Origin: Sphingobacterium sp. LZ7M1
GTDB taxonomy: Bacteria; Bacteroidota; Bacteroidia; Sphingobacteriales; Sphingobacteriaceae
Length of the DNA: 64,000 nucleotides
Assembly (NCBI RefSeq): GCF_024296865.1
Contig: NZ_CP101134.1
Span: 1,488,001-1,552,000, forward strand
Reading direction: 5' to 3'
Shown here: piece by piece, positions 44,766 to 52,850 of the stretch
How the letters are laid out: each line of letters begins with the position of its first letter
How positions within the stretch are numbered: the first letter of the stretch is position 1
The notes under the pieces: generated by a model
What the model saw: the letters and a program-made list of their open reading frames with translations, nothing else
Databases searched by the model: none
What the model was told of the DNA's origin: nothing
Translations under genes and position numbers: made by a program

Positions 44766-44785
44766 CAGGGGTTAAAAGAAATTAT

Positions 44786-45550
44786 ATGGAACAAAAAAGA
44801 TTTGTAAATAAAACTGCAATCGTTACGGGAGCCGGTAAAGGCATAGGCTTTGAAATAGCTAAAAATTTGATTTTGGAAGGGGCTACCGTAATTTTAAATG
44901 ATGTAGATCCAGATTTGTGTGATGAAGCTACCGCCAAACTCAATGAAATCGGCACCTGTTATTCCTTTGCAGGCGATGTGTCTGAAGCTAGCTTTAACAA
45001 GGACCTTGTTGACTTTGCAGTATCAAAGACGGGGACTTTAGATGTGGTAATGGCCAATGCTGGTATTACCTTGTTTGGGAGCTTCCTGGAGTATAAGGCG
45101 GAAGATTTATATAAAGTGCTACAGGTCAATATTGGTGGCACTTTCTTTTTGGCCCAAGCTGCCGGTAAATATTTTATTGAACAAAAGAAGAGAGGTAGCA
45201 TTCTGTTTACTTCTTCGGTGACAGGGCATCAGGCCCATAAGGAGCTTGCAGCCTATGGAATGACCAAAGCTGCGGTAGAATTATTGGCGAAACACTTGGT
45301 CTTGGAGCTCTCCCCTTATGGGATCAATGTCAATGCCGTAGCCCCAGGGGCAACCTTGACCGAAAGGACCATGGAGGATCCGAAATATAAAAAGACCTGG
45401 GCTCATTTGACACCAATTGGTTCTGCGGCATATCCAAGCGATATTGCGCAGACAGCACTCTTCCTGGTCAGTGAACAGGCAAGACATATTACGGGACAGA
45501 CGATAGTGGTAGATGGTGGTTGGTCTGCTGTAAGTCCATCCCCATTTTGA
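44786..45550 (+). CDS. short-chain dehydrogenase/reductase
   Basis: 254 residues, classical SDR. The cofactor motif is TGAGKGIG (14-21) followed by LNDVD (38-42), whose acidic residue after strand 2 favours NAD(H). NAGI is at 91-94, and the catalytic S144, Y157 and K161 are in place (YGMTK). It ends IVVDGGWSA, the usual SDR C-terminus. In this operon it probably oxidises or reduces a sugar or keto-deoxy sugar acid. It begins 20 bases after the dehydratase gene. Confidence 0.9.
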   Translation: MEQKRFVNKTAIVTGAGKGIGFEIAKNLILEGATVILNDVDPDLCDEATAKLNEIGTCYSFAGDVSEASFNKDLVDFAVSKTGTLDVVMANAGITLFGSFLEYKAEDLYKVLQVNIGGTFFLAQAAGKYFIEQKKRGSILFTSSVTGHQAHKELAAYGMTKAAVELLAKHLVLELSPYGINVNAVAPGATLTERTMEDPKYKKTWAHLTPIGSAAYPSDIAQTALFLVSEQARHITGQTIVVDGGWSAVSPSPF

Positions 45551-45606
45551 GAATGAAAATAGGTTATGAAAATAAATTCAGTGTAAAAGTTAAAAACAGA
45601 TTGATT

Positions 45607-46770
45607 ATGGAAAACAGAAAGTTGAGGATGGGCATGATCGGCGGGGGACAAGGGTCTTTTATTGGTGCAGTACATCGTTCTGCAGCCTTATTGGATGGGA
45701 AGATTGATTTGGTGTGCGGAGCATTCAGTTCGCGGCCAGAGGTTTCTGCCCAATCCGGAAAAGATTTGGCCTTGCCGGCAGACCGTGTTTATTCTTCTTT
45801 TCAAGAAATGATCGAAAAGGAAAAGGAATTGCCTGAGGATATCAGGATGGATTTCGTTTCCATAGTAACACCCAACCATGCCCATTTTGAACCAGCCGTG
45901 CTCGCTCTGAGAAATGGTTTCCATGTCGTAATCGATAAACCGGTAACATTTACCTTAGAAGAAGCTAAGGCCTTGGCAAAAGTAGTGGAAGAAACGGGCT
46001 TAATGTTAGCCCTGACCCACACTTATGTGGGGTACCCCATGGTTAAACAAGCCAAAGACTTAGTTGAAAAAGGTTTGATAGGCAAGATCCGCAAGGTTTT
46101 TGTGGAATATCCGCAAGGTTGGTTGACCAAGGGGATAGAGAATTCTGGCAGTGTGCAGGCAGCATGGCGTACTGACCCGCAAAGAAGTGGGAAAAGTGGA
46201 TGTATGGGTGATATTGGAACCCATGCGGCACATTTGGCAGAACATATTTCTGGTTTGAAAATAACACATCTATGTGCCAATTTGAATATTTATGGAACTG
46301 ATCGCGTCATCGATGATGACGGTGATGTCCTGTTGAAATTTGAGGATGGCGCCACGGGTGTATTAAGTGCATCGCAGGTGGCTACTGGTGAAGAAAATGC
46401 GTTGAAAATCCGCATTTATGGGGAAAAGGCAGGATTGGAATGGAAACAGGAAGAGCCTAATTCCCTGTTCGTCAAATGGGATAATCAACCGATTCAGATT
46501 TATAGGACTGGCGGGAACCAGGTATATCAGATGTGCGAGGCAACTGGAGCATTCACCAGAACTCCAACAGGACATCCAGAAGGCTATATTGAAGCTTTTG
46601 CCAATATCTACCAATCTTTTGCAGCTCGATTGTTACAAAAGATCACAGGCAACCATGCTGAAATCGCTTTTCCAGCTTATCCAGATATTGAAGAAGGTAT
46701 TCGAGGTATGTTATTTATTGATCGGGTTTTGGAATCCAATGAGTCCGAAGCAAAATGGACAGCATTTTAA
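45607..46770 (+). CDS. Gfo/Idh/MocA-family oxidoreductase
   Basis: 387 residues from ATG 45607 (an ATG at 45553 is also open). The N-terminal Rossmann fold starts MGMIGGGQGSFIGAVHRSAA, and the segments DFVSIVTPNHAHFEPAVLAL and HVVIDKPVTFTLEEAKALA are the family's conserved EKP-type block, here DKP. The C-terminal part is the substrate-binding sandwich domain. It oxidises or reduces a sugar or sugar derivative with NAD(P). It is last in the operon and followed by a strong hairpin at 46774. The predicted physiological sugar cannot be read from the sequence. Confidence 0.88.
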   Translation: MENRKLRMGMIGGGQGSFIGAVHRSAALLDGKIDLVCGAFSSRPEVSAQSGKDLALPADRVYSSFQEMIEKEKELPEDIRMDFVSIVTPNHAHFEPAVLALRNGFHVVIDKPVTFTLEEAKALAKVVEETGLMLALTHTYVGYPMVKQAKDLVEKGLIGKIRKVFVEYPQGWLTKGIENSGSVQAAWRTDPQRSGKSGCMGDIGTHAAHLAEHISGLKITHLCANLNIYGTDRVIDDDGDVLLKFEDGATGVLSASQVATGEENALKIRIYGEKAGLEWKQEEPNSLFVKWDNQPIQIYRTGGNQVYQMCEATGAFTRTPTGHPEGYIEAFANIYQSFAARLLQKITGNHAEIAFPAYPDIEEGIRGMLFIDRVLESNESEAKWTAF

Positions 46771-46773
46771 TAC

Positions 46774-46806
46774 AAAAAACTCATCATTTGATGAGTTTTT
46801 TCTTTT
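46774..46806. terminator. terminator of the sugar-acid operon
   Basis: AAAAAACTCATCA (46774-46786) pairs perfectly with TGATGAGTTTTTT (46789-46801) over a 2-base loop, followed by more T. It closes the operon 3 bases after the stop codon. Confidence 0.9.
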
Positions 46807-46999
46807 TATTGCCCGTTTATCCGCTTAAAATAATAAGCCAAAATTATATCATAAAAACATGAATTATTTCATTGTATTTTAGCGGATTAATTATTAATTT
46901 TTAGTCTGAAATATAATCTTAAATTATTAAATAATTTCTATAATAAAAATTTTATAAATTATTAATAATCAGTTTGTTGTAATTGTTATTATTGGTTAA

Positions 47000-47034
47000 T
47001 TTGATAGAATAGCATGAATTTTTATTTATCTTTA
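47000..47034 (+). promoter_or_regulatory. candidate promoter for the gene at 47055
   Basis: TTTG (47000-47003) and TATCTTTA (47027-47034), one base off TANNTTTG, are separated by 23 bases within a very AT-rich stretch. Transcription would begin about 14 bases before the ATG at 47055. An intact promoter in front of a broken gene would point to recent damage. Confidence 0.4.
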
Positions 47035-47054
47035 AGCCTCTAAACTGATCAATT

Positions 47055-47780
47055 ATGCTAAACAGAAAGGAATGCCAGCTTTCGATAAGGCAATGGCAAT
47101 CATCGAAAGGCAATATAAATGAAATATTGAGGGTTTTTCCTCCTCATTTCATGTTTTCTGTAACTGAAGAGAGTAGCAGCTGGGTTCTGAAGAATAATGA
47201 AAACGAATGTTTTGTTATCAAAATGGGTATACATGATGATAAAGCGATCGTGATATTCTATCCTTTAGATAAAGAAGGTAATGAGATTGAGTTAAAAGAA
47301 TATCCTTTTTCCTATTTAGGTCCATTGGAGGCTGAAATAAAATTTGTCGAGCAGGAGGTCAAGACCCAAACGAAAGTAGCGGTGTTATCCTGTGATCTAA
47401 AGGTTACCTCACGGGTCATTGAGGAGTCACAGCCCCTATATCAACATCAGATAGAATGTCAGGATACGATATTGGAGCAGGTTGAGGACTGGAGAAATGA
47501 GTCGGCTGATTGGTTTTTTTAACAGATCAAGGAAACCAAAGGGGAAAGTATTTTCAATTTATTCCATGTACCGATAGAGGATCTAGAGGGTGGAAATCGG
47601 GATATTGTAGGCTTATTTGCTTTAAAATATTCAAAAATATATTCAGAGGTGCTACCAACCATTATTTTCGTCCATCATGAAGGGACAGTTTTGGGAAATT
47701 CAAAATTGCATTCCATCCAGACGAATTTGTACAATTGGTCGCAGCCTTGTCCACCATTTTGTAAACCAAAAGGTGGTTAA
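47055..47780 (+). pseudogene. interrupted hypothetical gene (in-frame stop and probable frameshift)
   Basis: An open frame of 155 codons (47055-47522, starting MLNRKECQLSIRQWQSS) ends at a TAA after WRNESADWFF. The same frame continues without a stop for another 85 codons with protein-like composition (QIKETKGESIFNLFHVPIED... to a TAA at 47778). From about 47690 a better-looking continuation appears one base out of frame (KFKIAFHPDEFVQLVAALSTIL, stop at 47762). The simplest reading is a gene of about 236 codons broken by a nonsense change at 47520 and a one-base loss near 47690. I do not recognise the family. Alternatives are a genuine 155-residue protein with a chance downstream frame, or sequencing error. 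Confidence 0.5.
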
Positions 47781-47801
47781 ACCATTTTATGAAATTTAAT
47801 T

Positions 47802-48458
47802 ATGCTCTTTTTTTACTTGACAATTGGTTTGTCCAATGTCATGTTGTTGCTAGCGAGTCTTTGGAATATTAAGTACCATTTTGAGTTCAGTACCCCAGCA
47901 AGAAACCTTAGGTATTTCCTTCTTTTTCTCTTGGGGATCGAACTTGTTTCGAAACTGTTGATCTATGTTTTCTCTGTAGGGAAAACGGAGTTTTTGTTCA
48001 ATATTTTTGTTGCCGGTGAACTCTTATTATTAACGAATTTTACCAATAGTATTGTATCTAAGAAAAGCAGGCTGTCCATGGTTTACCTGGCACTGTTTTT
48101 ATTTTTAATAGGAGGTGCTACTATTCATAATTTCATTCAGGTAGTGACCTGGATGAAATGGATAAAACCAATCTCCAATATTATTATAGTTTTTGAATTA
48201 GGCAGGTGTTTATTGCATGCATTGAAATCGGATTTTAAAGTGAATAATCCTGGTCTCTTCCATGTTTTGTTTGCCCTATTGCTCTATTACTTTGTGTCGA
48301 CTATACTGTTTTTGATTTTAAATCAATTGAGTAACCTAAAGATCGAGTATGCTGGCTATCTATGGTCAATAAACAACATTCTGTCCTGTAGCTTATATGC
48401 CGTATGTCTGTATTACTTTTTTTCGTTTCAAAAATCTACATCGAAATCTATGAGATAA
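47802..48458 (+). CDS. multi-pass membrane protein, possible sensor partner of the kinase
   Basis: 218 residues, almost wholly hydrophobic. About seven transmembrane segments are apparent, for example LTIGLSNVMLLLASLWNI, YFLLFLLGIELVSKLLIYVF and LFALLLYYFVSTILFLIL. It has no catalytic motif. Its 3' end overlaps the histidine kinase start by 55 bases, suggesting the two were once one multi-domain sensor kinase or act as one complex, since the kinase itself has only a single membrane helix and no sensing domain. This partnership is inference. Confidence 0.75.
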   Translation: MLFFYLTIGLSNVMLLLASLWNIKYHFEFSTPARNLRYFLLFLLGIELVSKLLIYVFSVGKTEFLFNIFVAGELLLLTNFTNSIVSKKSRLSMVYLALFLFLIGGATIHNFIQVVTWMKWIKPISNIIIVFELGRCLLHALKSDFKVNNPGLFHVLFALLLYYFVSTILFLILNQLSNLKIEYAGYLWSINNILSCSLYAVCLYYFFSFQKSTSKSMR

Positions 48459-49186
48459 TCATCTTATTGGTTTTGGCCATAATGATTGTGCTTTTTGTGA
48501 TCGTCCTGTATAATCAATACTACAAGAAAATCCAGGAAGAGAATGATCTGCGGCACCAACAGGAGCTAAAGTTTCAGACAGAGACGAAGGCTCTTGCCAT
48601 CAAAACGCAGGAGGAGGAAAGGAAACGGATTGCAAGGACATTGCATGACGAAATTGGCAATAAATTGCAGGTGCTTAAACTGAATTTAATTTCCAACAAA
48701 GATCAGATTGAGGCTCAGCAATATGTAGGCCTGAGTGACAAGATTGACCAGCTGATAGATTCAGCAAGGGAGATTTCGCACCGGATGTATCCCGTGAACC
48801 TAGAATATTTTGGCTTGATCTTGACCTTGGAGGAATTGAAGCAAAATTTGATTGGATATGAGGTGGAACTATATCTGCATCAACAGTATCAGGAAAGACC
48901 CTTAGATTTTGAAGTTCAGATCTATCGGGTAATCTTGGAATTTGTCAGCAACACCATAAAACATGCTAAAGCGAATAAGATTTCGATCTTGGTCCGTGAC
49001 GGCAATTATTTTCTCAGTTTTCTCTTAAAAGATAATGGGAAGGGCTTTGAAAAGATAAATTCTAATGGGATGGGGGTTTCCAATATTAGCAATCGGGTAG
49101 AATTATTGGATGGTAAATCCAAATTGAGTTCGGCTCTGGGCAAGGGAACTCGGCTGATGATGGTGTTTCCAAAAATGGCGGTATAA
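48404..49186 (+). CDS. sensor histidine kinase, NarL/LytS-like (HisKA_3 type)
   Basis: 260 residues. One membrane helix (~residues 15-37) is followed by a coiled linker and the HisKA_3 dimerisation helix with the phospho-acceptor H81 (RIARTLHDEIGNKLQ). The HATPase part shows the N-box EFVSNTIKHAKANK and the G1 motif DNGKGF with NGMGVSNISNRVELLDG. The start at 48404 overlaps the previous gene but keeps the whole membrane helix; a later ATG at 48482 would cut it. The stop TAA shares its last base with the ATG of the response regulator (49186), a tight translational coupling. Confidence 0.9.
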   Translation: MSVLLFFVSKIYIEIYEIIILLVLAIMIVLFVIVLYNQYYKKIQEENDLRHQQELKFQTETKALAIKTQEEERKRIARTLHDEIGNKLQVLKLNLISNKDQIEAQQYVGLSDKIDQLIDSAREISHRMYPVNLEYFGLILTLEELKQNLIGYEVELYLHQQYQERPLDFEVQIYRVILEFVSNTIKHAKANKISILVRDGNYFLSFLLKDNGKGFEKINSNGMGVSNISNRVELLDGKSKLSSALGKGTRLMMVFPKMAV

Positions 49187-49854
49187 TGAGTGAAATGAAA
49201 ATTGCATTGATGGATGATGAGTCCTTATTTATTGAAGGACTGAGTATGCTGATAGGAAAGATCCCTAATTGTCAGGTAATCTATAAGAATACAGACCCAA
49301 GTACCCTGATCGCTGATTTCATGGCCATGGATGAAAACCTGTTGCCAGATATCTTGCTTTTGGATATTCAGATGGAACCTATTTCAGGTTTGGTGCTCGT
49401 GGAACAACTCTTGCCAAGCTTTCCTAAAGTGAAGATCTTGATTTTATCCTCCCATTATAAGTCTAATATGATTGGGCATATGCTGAAATTGGGGGTTTCA
49501 GGTTTTCTACCTAAAGTTATTGATATTGAAACATTGCAACTGGCCCTAGAAACGGTGTATAACACTGGAGTGTATGTTACAGCTTCAGATTACCAATTGC
49601 TGCACCAATACCTCAATAATCCCAATAAGAAGGTATCCTTTGACCTGAAGGACCAATTGACCGACCGAGAAATTGAAGTCATCCGATTGATCTGTGAGGA
49701 ATATACCAATATTGAAATCGCAGAACAGTTATTCCTTAGCAAAAGGACCGTTGAAAGTCATAGGCAGCGAATCCTGGATAAATTGGGGCTTAAAAACACC
49801 GTTGGTCTGGTGATCTATGCCTTAGCGAATGAATTGTTCGTTCCCAAGAAATAA
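49186..49854 (+). CDS. LuxR/NarL-family response regulator
   Basis: 222 residues. The receiver domain has acidic residues D10/D11, the phospho-acceptor D60 (LLLDIQMEP) and a conserved Lys further on (FLPKVID). The C-terminal GerE helix-turn-helix is DQLTDREIEVIRLICEEYTNIEIAEQLFLSKRTVESHRQRI. It is the cognate partner of the kinase at 48404 and probably regulates transcription of unlinked targets or the next gene. Confidence 0.95.
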   Translation: MSEMKIALMDDESLFIEGLSMLIGKIPNCQVIYKNTDPSTLIADFMAMDENLLPDILLLDIQMEPISGLVLVEQLLPSFPKVKILILSSHYKSNMIGHMLKLGVSGFLPKVIDIETLQLALETVYNTGVYVTASDYQLLHQYLNNPNKKVSFDLKDQLTDREIEVIRLICEEYTNIEIAEQLFLSKRTVESHRQRILDKLGLKNTVGLVIYALANELFVPKK

Positions 49855-49984
49855 GCATTCCGTATAAATACCTAATTGCAACTTGCCGTTTTTGTGCTCT
49901 AAAAAACAGGGGCGAGGTTCATTAACTTTGAGGTATCAAGTTCAATAAAATAGTTAATTGCTAAGAATCTAAGACCAATCTGTT

Positions 49985-50311
49985 ATGACACGTGAATTGA
50001 ATAAGAAACCAGAAGCAAATGTAGAGACAAAAGGATCTACCTTTTGCGATCCGAATTTGACCAATTATATCAACAGTATTGTAGCTTATAAATTTTTGTA
50101 CAATGATTATCTAGAAGACCTGAATTCTGGACATGCAGAAATCAAGGTCAGGGCAGAGAGCTATTGGCAAGATAATCTAGCGAACTTGGAAGGAAATATC
50201 AAGATTGCATTTCAGAAAATGATCGCTTGCAAAAGCAAGTTTATCGATGATGCCCTATATATTTTCGAAAATACAATTCGGGATAATAAACGGATCAACC
50301 TCTATGGGTGA
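49985..50311 (+). CDS. hypothetical protein, 108 residues
   Basis: I do not recognise a family. The protein is soluble and mostly helical, without a signal peptide, and contains Asn/Tyr-rich stretches such as TNYINSIVAYKFLYNDYLEDL and IKIAFQKMIACKSKF. It follows the response regulator gene by 130 bases on the same strand and could be one of its targets. A hairpin terminator lies at 50404. Composition and isolation suggest a real gene. Confidence 0.6.
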   Translation: MTRELNKKPEANVETKGSTFCDPNLTNYINSIVAYKFLYNDYLEDLNSGHAEIKVRAESYWQDNLANLEGNIKIAFQKMIACKSKFIDDALYIFENTIRDNKRINLYG

Positions 50312-50403
50312 TACCCATATTCAAATGTACCATACCATGTTTATTCAGGCTCTGAGCAGCTAATTATTTTGCCTGAGTAATTTATTAACTAAGTAATAAT
50401 GTT

Positions 50404-50439
50404 AAAGTTCCTAACGGTCAGTTTAGGAACTTTTTTTTT
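50404..50439 (+). terminator. terminator after the gene at 49985
   Basis: AAAGTTCCTAA (50404-50414) pairs with TTAGGAACTTT (50423-50433) over an 8-base loop, followed by a run of T. Confidence 0.88.
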
Positions 50440-50474
50440 GATGGAAGGTCGTAAAATGCGAAAGGAAAATTACC

Positions 50475-50482
50475 TACATTTG
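50475..50482 (+). promoter_or_regulatory. -7 box upstream of the TPR gene
   Basis: TACATTTG is a perfect TANNTTTG match 23 bases before the ATG at 50506. No TTTG was found at the -33 distance. Confidence 0.4.
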
Positions 50483-50505
50483 ATGTTGTAACCAATTAGA
50501 AACCA

Positions 50506-51750
50506 ATGAAAACGAACCCTAAAAAGAGGAAAAATGCTGATTTGTTTTTTCTCATCTGCATGCCTATTTGTTTGCTGTTCTCCAATTTAGGCTATGCGCA
50601 AGAGGCTGTCAATGCTCAGATTACTCAGCATTCTCGGGATGGGAAAGCGAAATATGATGCCGGACAGTATTCTGCGGCAATATCAAGTTATACATCAGCC
50701 TTGAATTTGAAAGCGGTAGATTCCATTTACCTTAATCTTGCGGCAGCCTATTATCTGAATGGGGATTATGGAAAGGCTATGGATGCCATCAATTCGGGCC
50801 TAAGCCTAAAGCCCAACAATACCGGTCCATATCTTAAGTTAAGAGGAGAAACCTATTATGTTTTGAATAATATTGATGCTGCCATCGCTGAATATGATGA
50901 GATCATTAAGGTTGAAAGCGATTGTGTGCCTTGTTTTATCAATAGAGGCAAATACAAAACAGATATTGGTGAATTTGATGATGCCATTGCGGATTTTACT
51001 CAGGCGATATCATTGTCTGACACTTCCTCAGTAGCCTATTATCAAAGGGCAAACGCCAAATTCATCATTCAGGATTTTGAAGGAGCCTTAGAAGATGCGG
51101 AGAAATCCATTGCACTCAATCCGAAAAACAGTTCGTCTTTTTTTACGAAAGGACTCGTTAATACAGTGATGGAAGACTATAAGTCAGCCCTTAGTGCCTT
51201 TTACAAGGTTAGTGAACTTAGTCCAACTTTTGAGCCGGCCTATCTTGGGCGTGCCTATATTTTTGGGAGAACGAAGGAATATTTGGAGGCCGTAAAAGAG
51301 TTAAATCAAGCAATTGCCTTTAATCCTAGGAAATATGAATCTTTTATGAACAGAGGGACGATGTATTATTTTATGGGGGACTATACAACGAGTTTAAAGG
51401 ATTTCAGTAAAGCCATTGAGATGAAACCTTCGGAAGAGGAACTTTATTTTAGAAGATCGAAAGTATATAATGCCAATAAAATGTACAATGAGGCACTAAC
51501 TGACCTGAATAAGGCCATAGAAATGAATCCTGACTTTTATGACTATTATTTTCTTAGGGCAAATAATTATGAAGCCCTAAATAAGTTTGATCTTGCATTG
51601 AAAGACTATAATGTAGCCCTTGAAATGAACCCATTAGATTACAGGGTATTCAGGATGAGAGCTGGCCTGTACAAGAAATTAAACAAGACCACAGAAGCTG
51701 AGGCTGATCTTGAAAAAGCAAATGAATTGGAAACAAAAAGTCAGAATTAG
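50506..51750 (+). CDS. secreted tetratricopeptide-repeat protein
   Basis: 414 residues with a signal peptide (core LFFLICMPICLLFSNLGYAQ). Residues ~40-405 consist of about ten TPR units, recognisable by recurring patterns such as AIAEYDEIIKVE, AIADFTQAISL, ALEDAEKSIALNP, AVKELNQAIAFNP, SLKDFSKAIEMKP and ALTDLNKAIEMNP, each about 34 residues. TPR proteins are scaffolds for protein-protein contacts; this one is periplasmic. It starts the rightward pair with the lipoprotein gene 32 bases downstream. No enzymatic domain is present. Confidence 0.9.
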   Translation: MKTNPKKRKNADLFFLICMPICLLFSNLGYAQEAVNAQITQHSRDGKAKYDAGQYSAAISSYTSALNLKAVDSIYLNLAAAYYLNGDYGKAMDAINSGLSLKPNNTGPYLKLRGETYYVLNNIDAAIAEYDEIIKVESDCVPCFINRGKYKTDIGEFDDAIADFTQAISLSDTSSVAYYQRANAKFIIQDFEGALEDAEKSIALNPKNSSSFFTKGLVNTVMEDYKSALSAFYKVSELSPTFEPAYLGRAYIFGRTKEYLEAVKELNQAIAFNPRKYESFMNRGTMYYFMGDYTTSLKDFSKAIEMKPSEEELYFRRSKVYNANKMYNEALTDLNKAIEMNPDFYDYYFLRANNYEALNKFDLALKDYNVALEMNPLDYRVFRMRAGLYKKLNKTTEAEADLEKANELETKSQN

Positions 51751-51782
51751 CTATTATTGTAGGAAACACAACTTTTAATATC

Positions 51783-52265
51783 ATGAAGATCAAATTCCTG
51801 ATTTTTTCCTGCCTGTTATTTTTAAGTTCTTGTTCTGTTAACAAAACAGATCAGCAAAAGCTAAGTAATACCATTGAAATTGGGGAGTATGAATTTGATT
51901 TTCCTGCCGATTTCAAAAAGGTAGAGATGCAGGGAATTGATTCCTATGTAGGCCATGTCGTAGGGGATAGTATCAAGTTTTATTTTGATTATGGTTGGTA
52001 CTCCAATAGCTTGAATGAGAGAGAACAAAGTATGCAATATTATGTGGAAAAGGACAGTTCGAATCACCTGTACAGCAAGGTGCTTTGGCCGAAGGAGTCT
52101 GTGGTTGGTATTACGGGCATCCATGTCAGAAGAATGCCAGAGACTGTAGAGGAAAAGGTGCAAAATTCTTTAACGCTGACGGCGGACTCCCTAAATGCTC
52201 AACAGCAGGAATTGGCCAAACGTATTTTTAAGACAGTAAGATTAAAGGACAAGAAGAAGGATTAA
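51783..52265 (+). CDS. small lipoprotein of unknown function
   Basis: 160 residues. The signal peptide ends at lipobox LSSC (Cys ~17). The mature part has a beta-rich core (IEIGEYEFDFPADFKKVEM, DSIKFYFDYGWYSN) and a charged helical C-terminus ending KDKKKD. I do not recognise the family. It follows the TPR gene closely and converges on arr, overlapping its 3' end by 4 bases (52262-52265). Confidence 0.75.
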   Translation: MKIKFLIFSCLLFLSSCSVNKTDQQKLSNTIEIGEYEFDFPADFKKVEMQGIDSYVGHVVGDSIKFYFDYGWYSNSLNEREQSMQYYVEKDSSNHLYSKVLWPKESVVGITGIHVRRMPETVEEKVQNSLTLTADSLNAQQQELAKRIFKTVRLKDKKKD

Positions 52266-52684
52266 TTGATAATTATCGCATTCGGGTCTCTGTGGATCTT
52301 TGCTAGGTTTTCCCGCCAACGCTGCAATTCTTCTGGACTGAGCCTGGGCCAATCGGAAATTTCAGCTATGATTTTCAATGCAGCTGTACTACGGTAAGAT
52401 TGGGTAGGGTTACCGGGGAATTTCTTGTCGGTAACATTTGGGTCATCCTCAAAATCGCCAGTAAGTTCTACCATGTAAACACGAGGTTCCGCATCTCCAG
52501 GAGCTAGTTCAGCTGCCAATCCCGCACCATTCACCTGCTGGGTAAAATAGATTTGATTCATGATTACGTCTGGATGGTAGTTTGATTTTCTTCCAGCAGT
52601 CAGGAGGTCGCCAACTTTTAAATCGGCTTTTGTGCCATGATAAAACGGGCCGTAATTGCCTTTTTTCAAGTCTTTAGCATACAT
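52262..52684 (-). CDS. arr: NAD+-rifamycin ADP-ribosyltransferase (Arr family)
   Basis: 140 residues, the usual small size. The conserved blocks are GPFYHGTKADLKVGDLL, IYFTQQ, FEDDPNVTDKKFPGNPTQSYR and the helical tail LRLSPEEL-like LSPEELQRWRENL. Likely catalytic residues are H16, Y46 and D80/D81, matching the His-Tyr-Asp set of Arr enzymes. It transfers ADP-ribose from NAD+ to the C23 hydroxyl of rifamycins, inactivating them. It is chromosomal in context: no integron attachment site, transposase or other resistance gene is near. Its natural substrate in a soil bacterium could be environmental rifamycin-like compounds. Confidence 0.95.
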   Translation of the reverse strand: MYAKDLKKGNYGPFYHGTKADLKVGDLLTAGRKSNYHPDVIMNQIYFTQQVNGAGLAAELAPGDAEPRVYMVELTGDFEDDPNVTDKKFPGNPTQSYRSTAALKIIAEISDWPRLSPEELQRWRENLAKIHRDPNAIIIN

Positions 52685-52850
52685 GAATAGTAAGTTTAAT
52701 TTTTAGGATTTTATATTCTTTAGAACGCTTTATTTTTCATCATATTATTTCAAAAAATAATTATCTTTATCTTGCTTTAGAGGAAATCCTTTAATCCAAT
52801 AATTTATTTCAAACCGACCTTTTTCCTTAAAATTGAAGGGTCCTAAACCT

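Noticed and set aside
47511..47522. Length error in the T7 run as the cause of the stop after WFF
   Set aside because: Adding or removing one T gives frames that soon hit stops or have poor composition, while the sequence after the stop is protein-like in the same frame, so a substitution is the simpler explanation.
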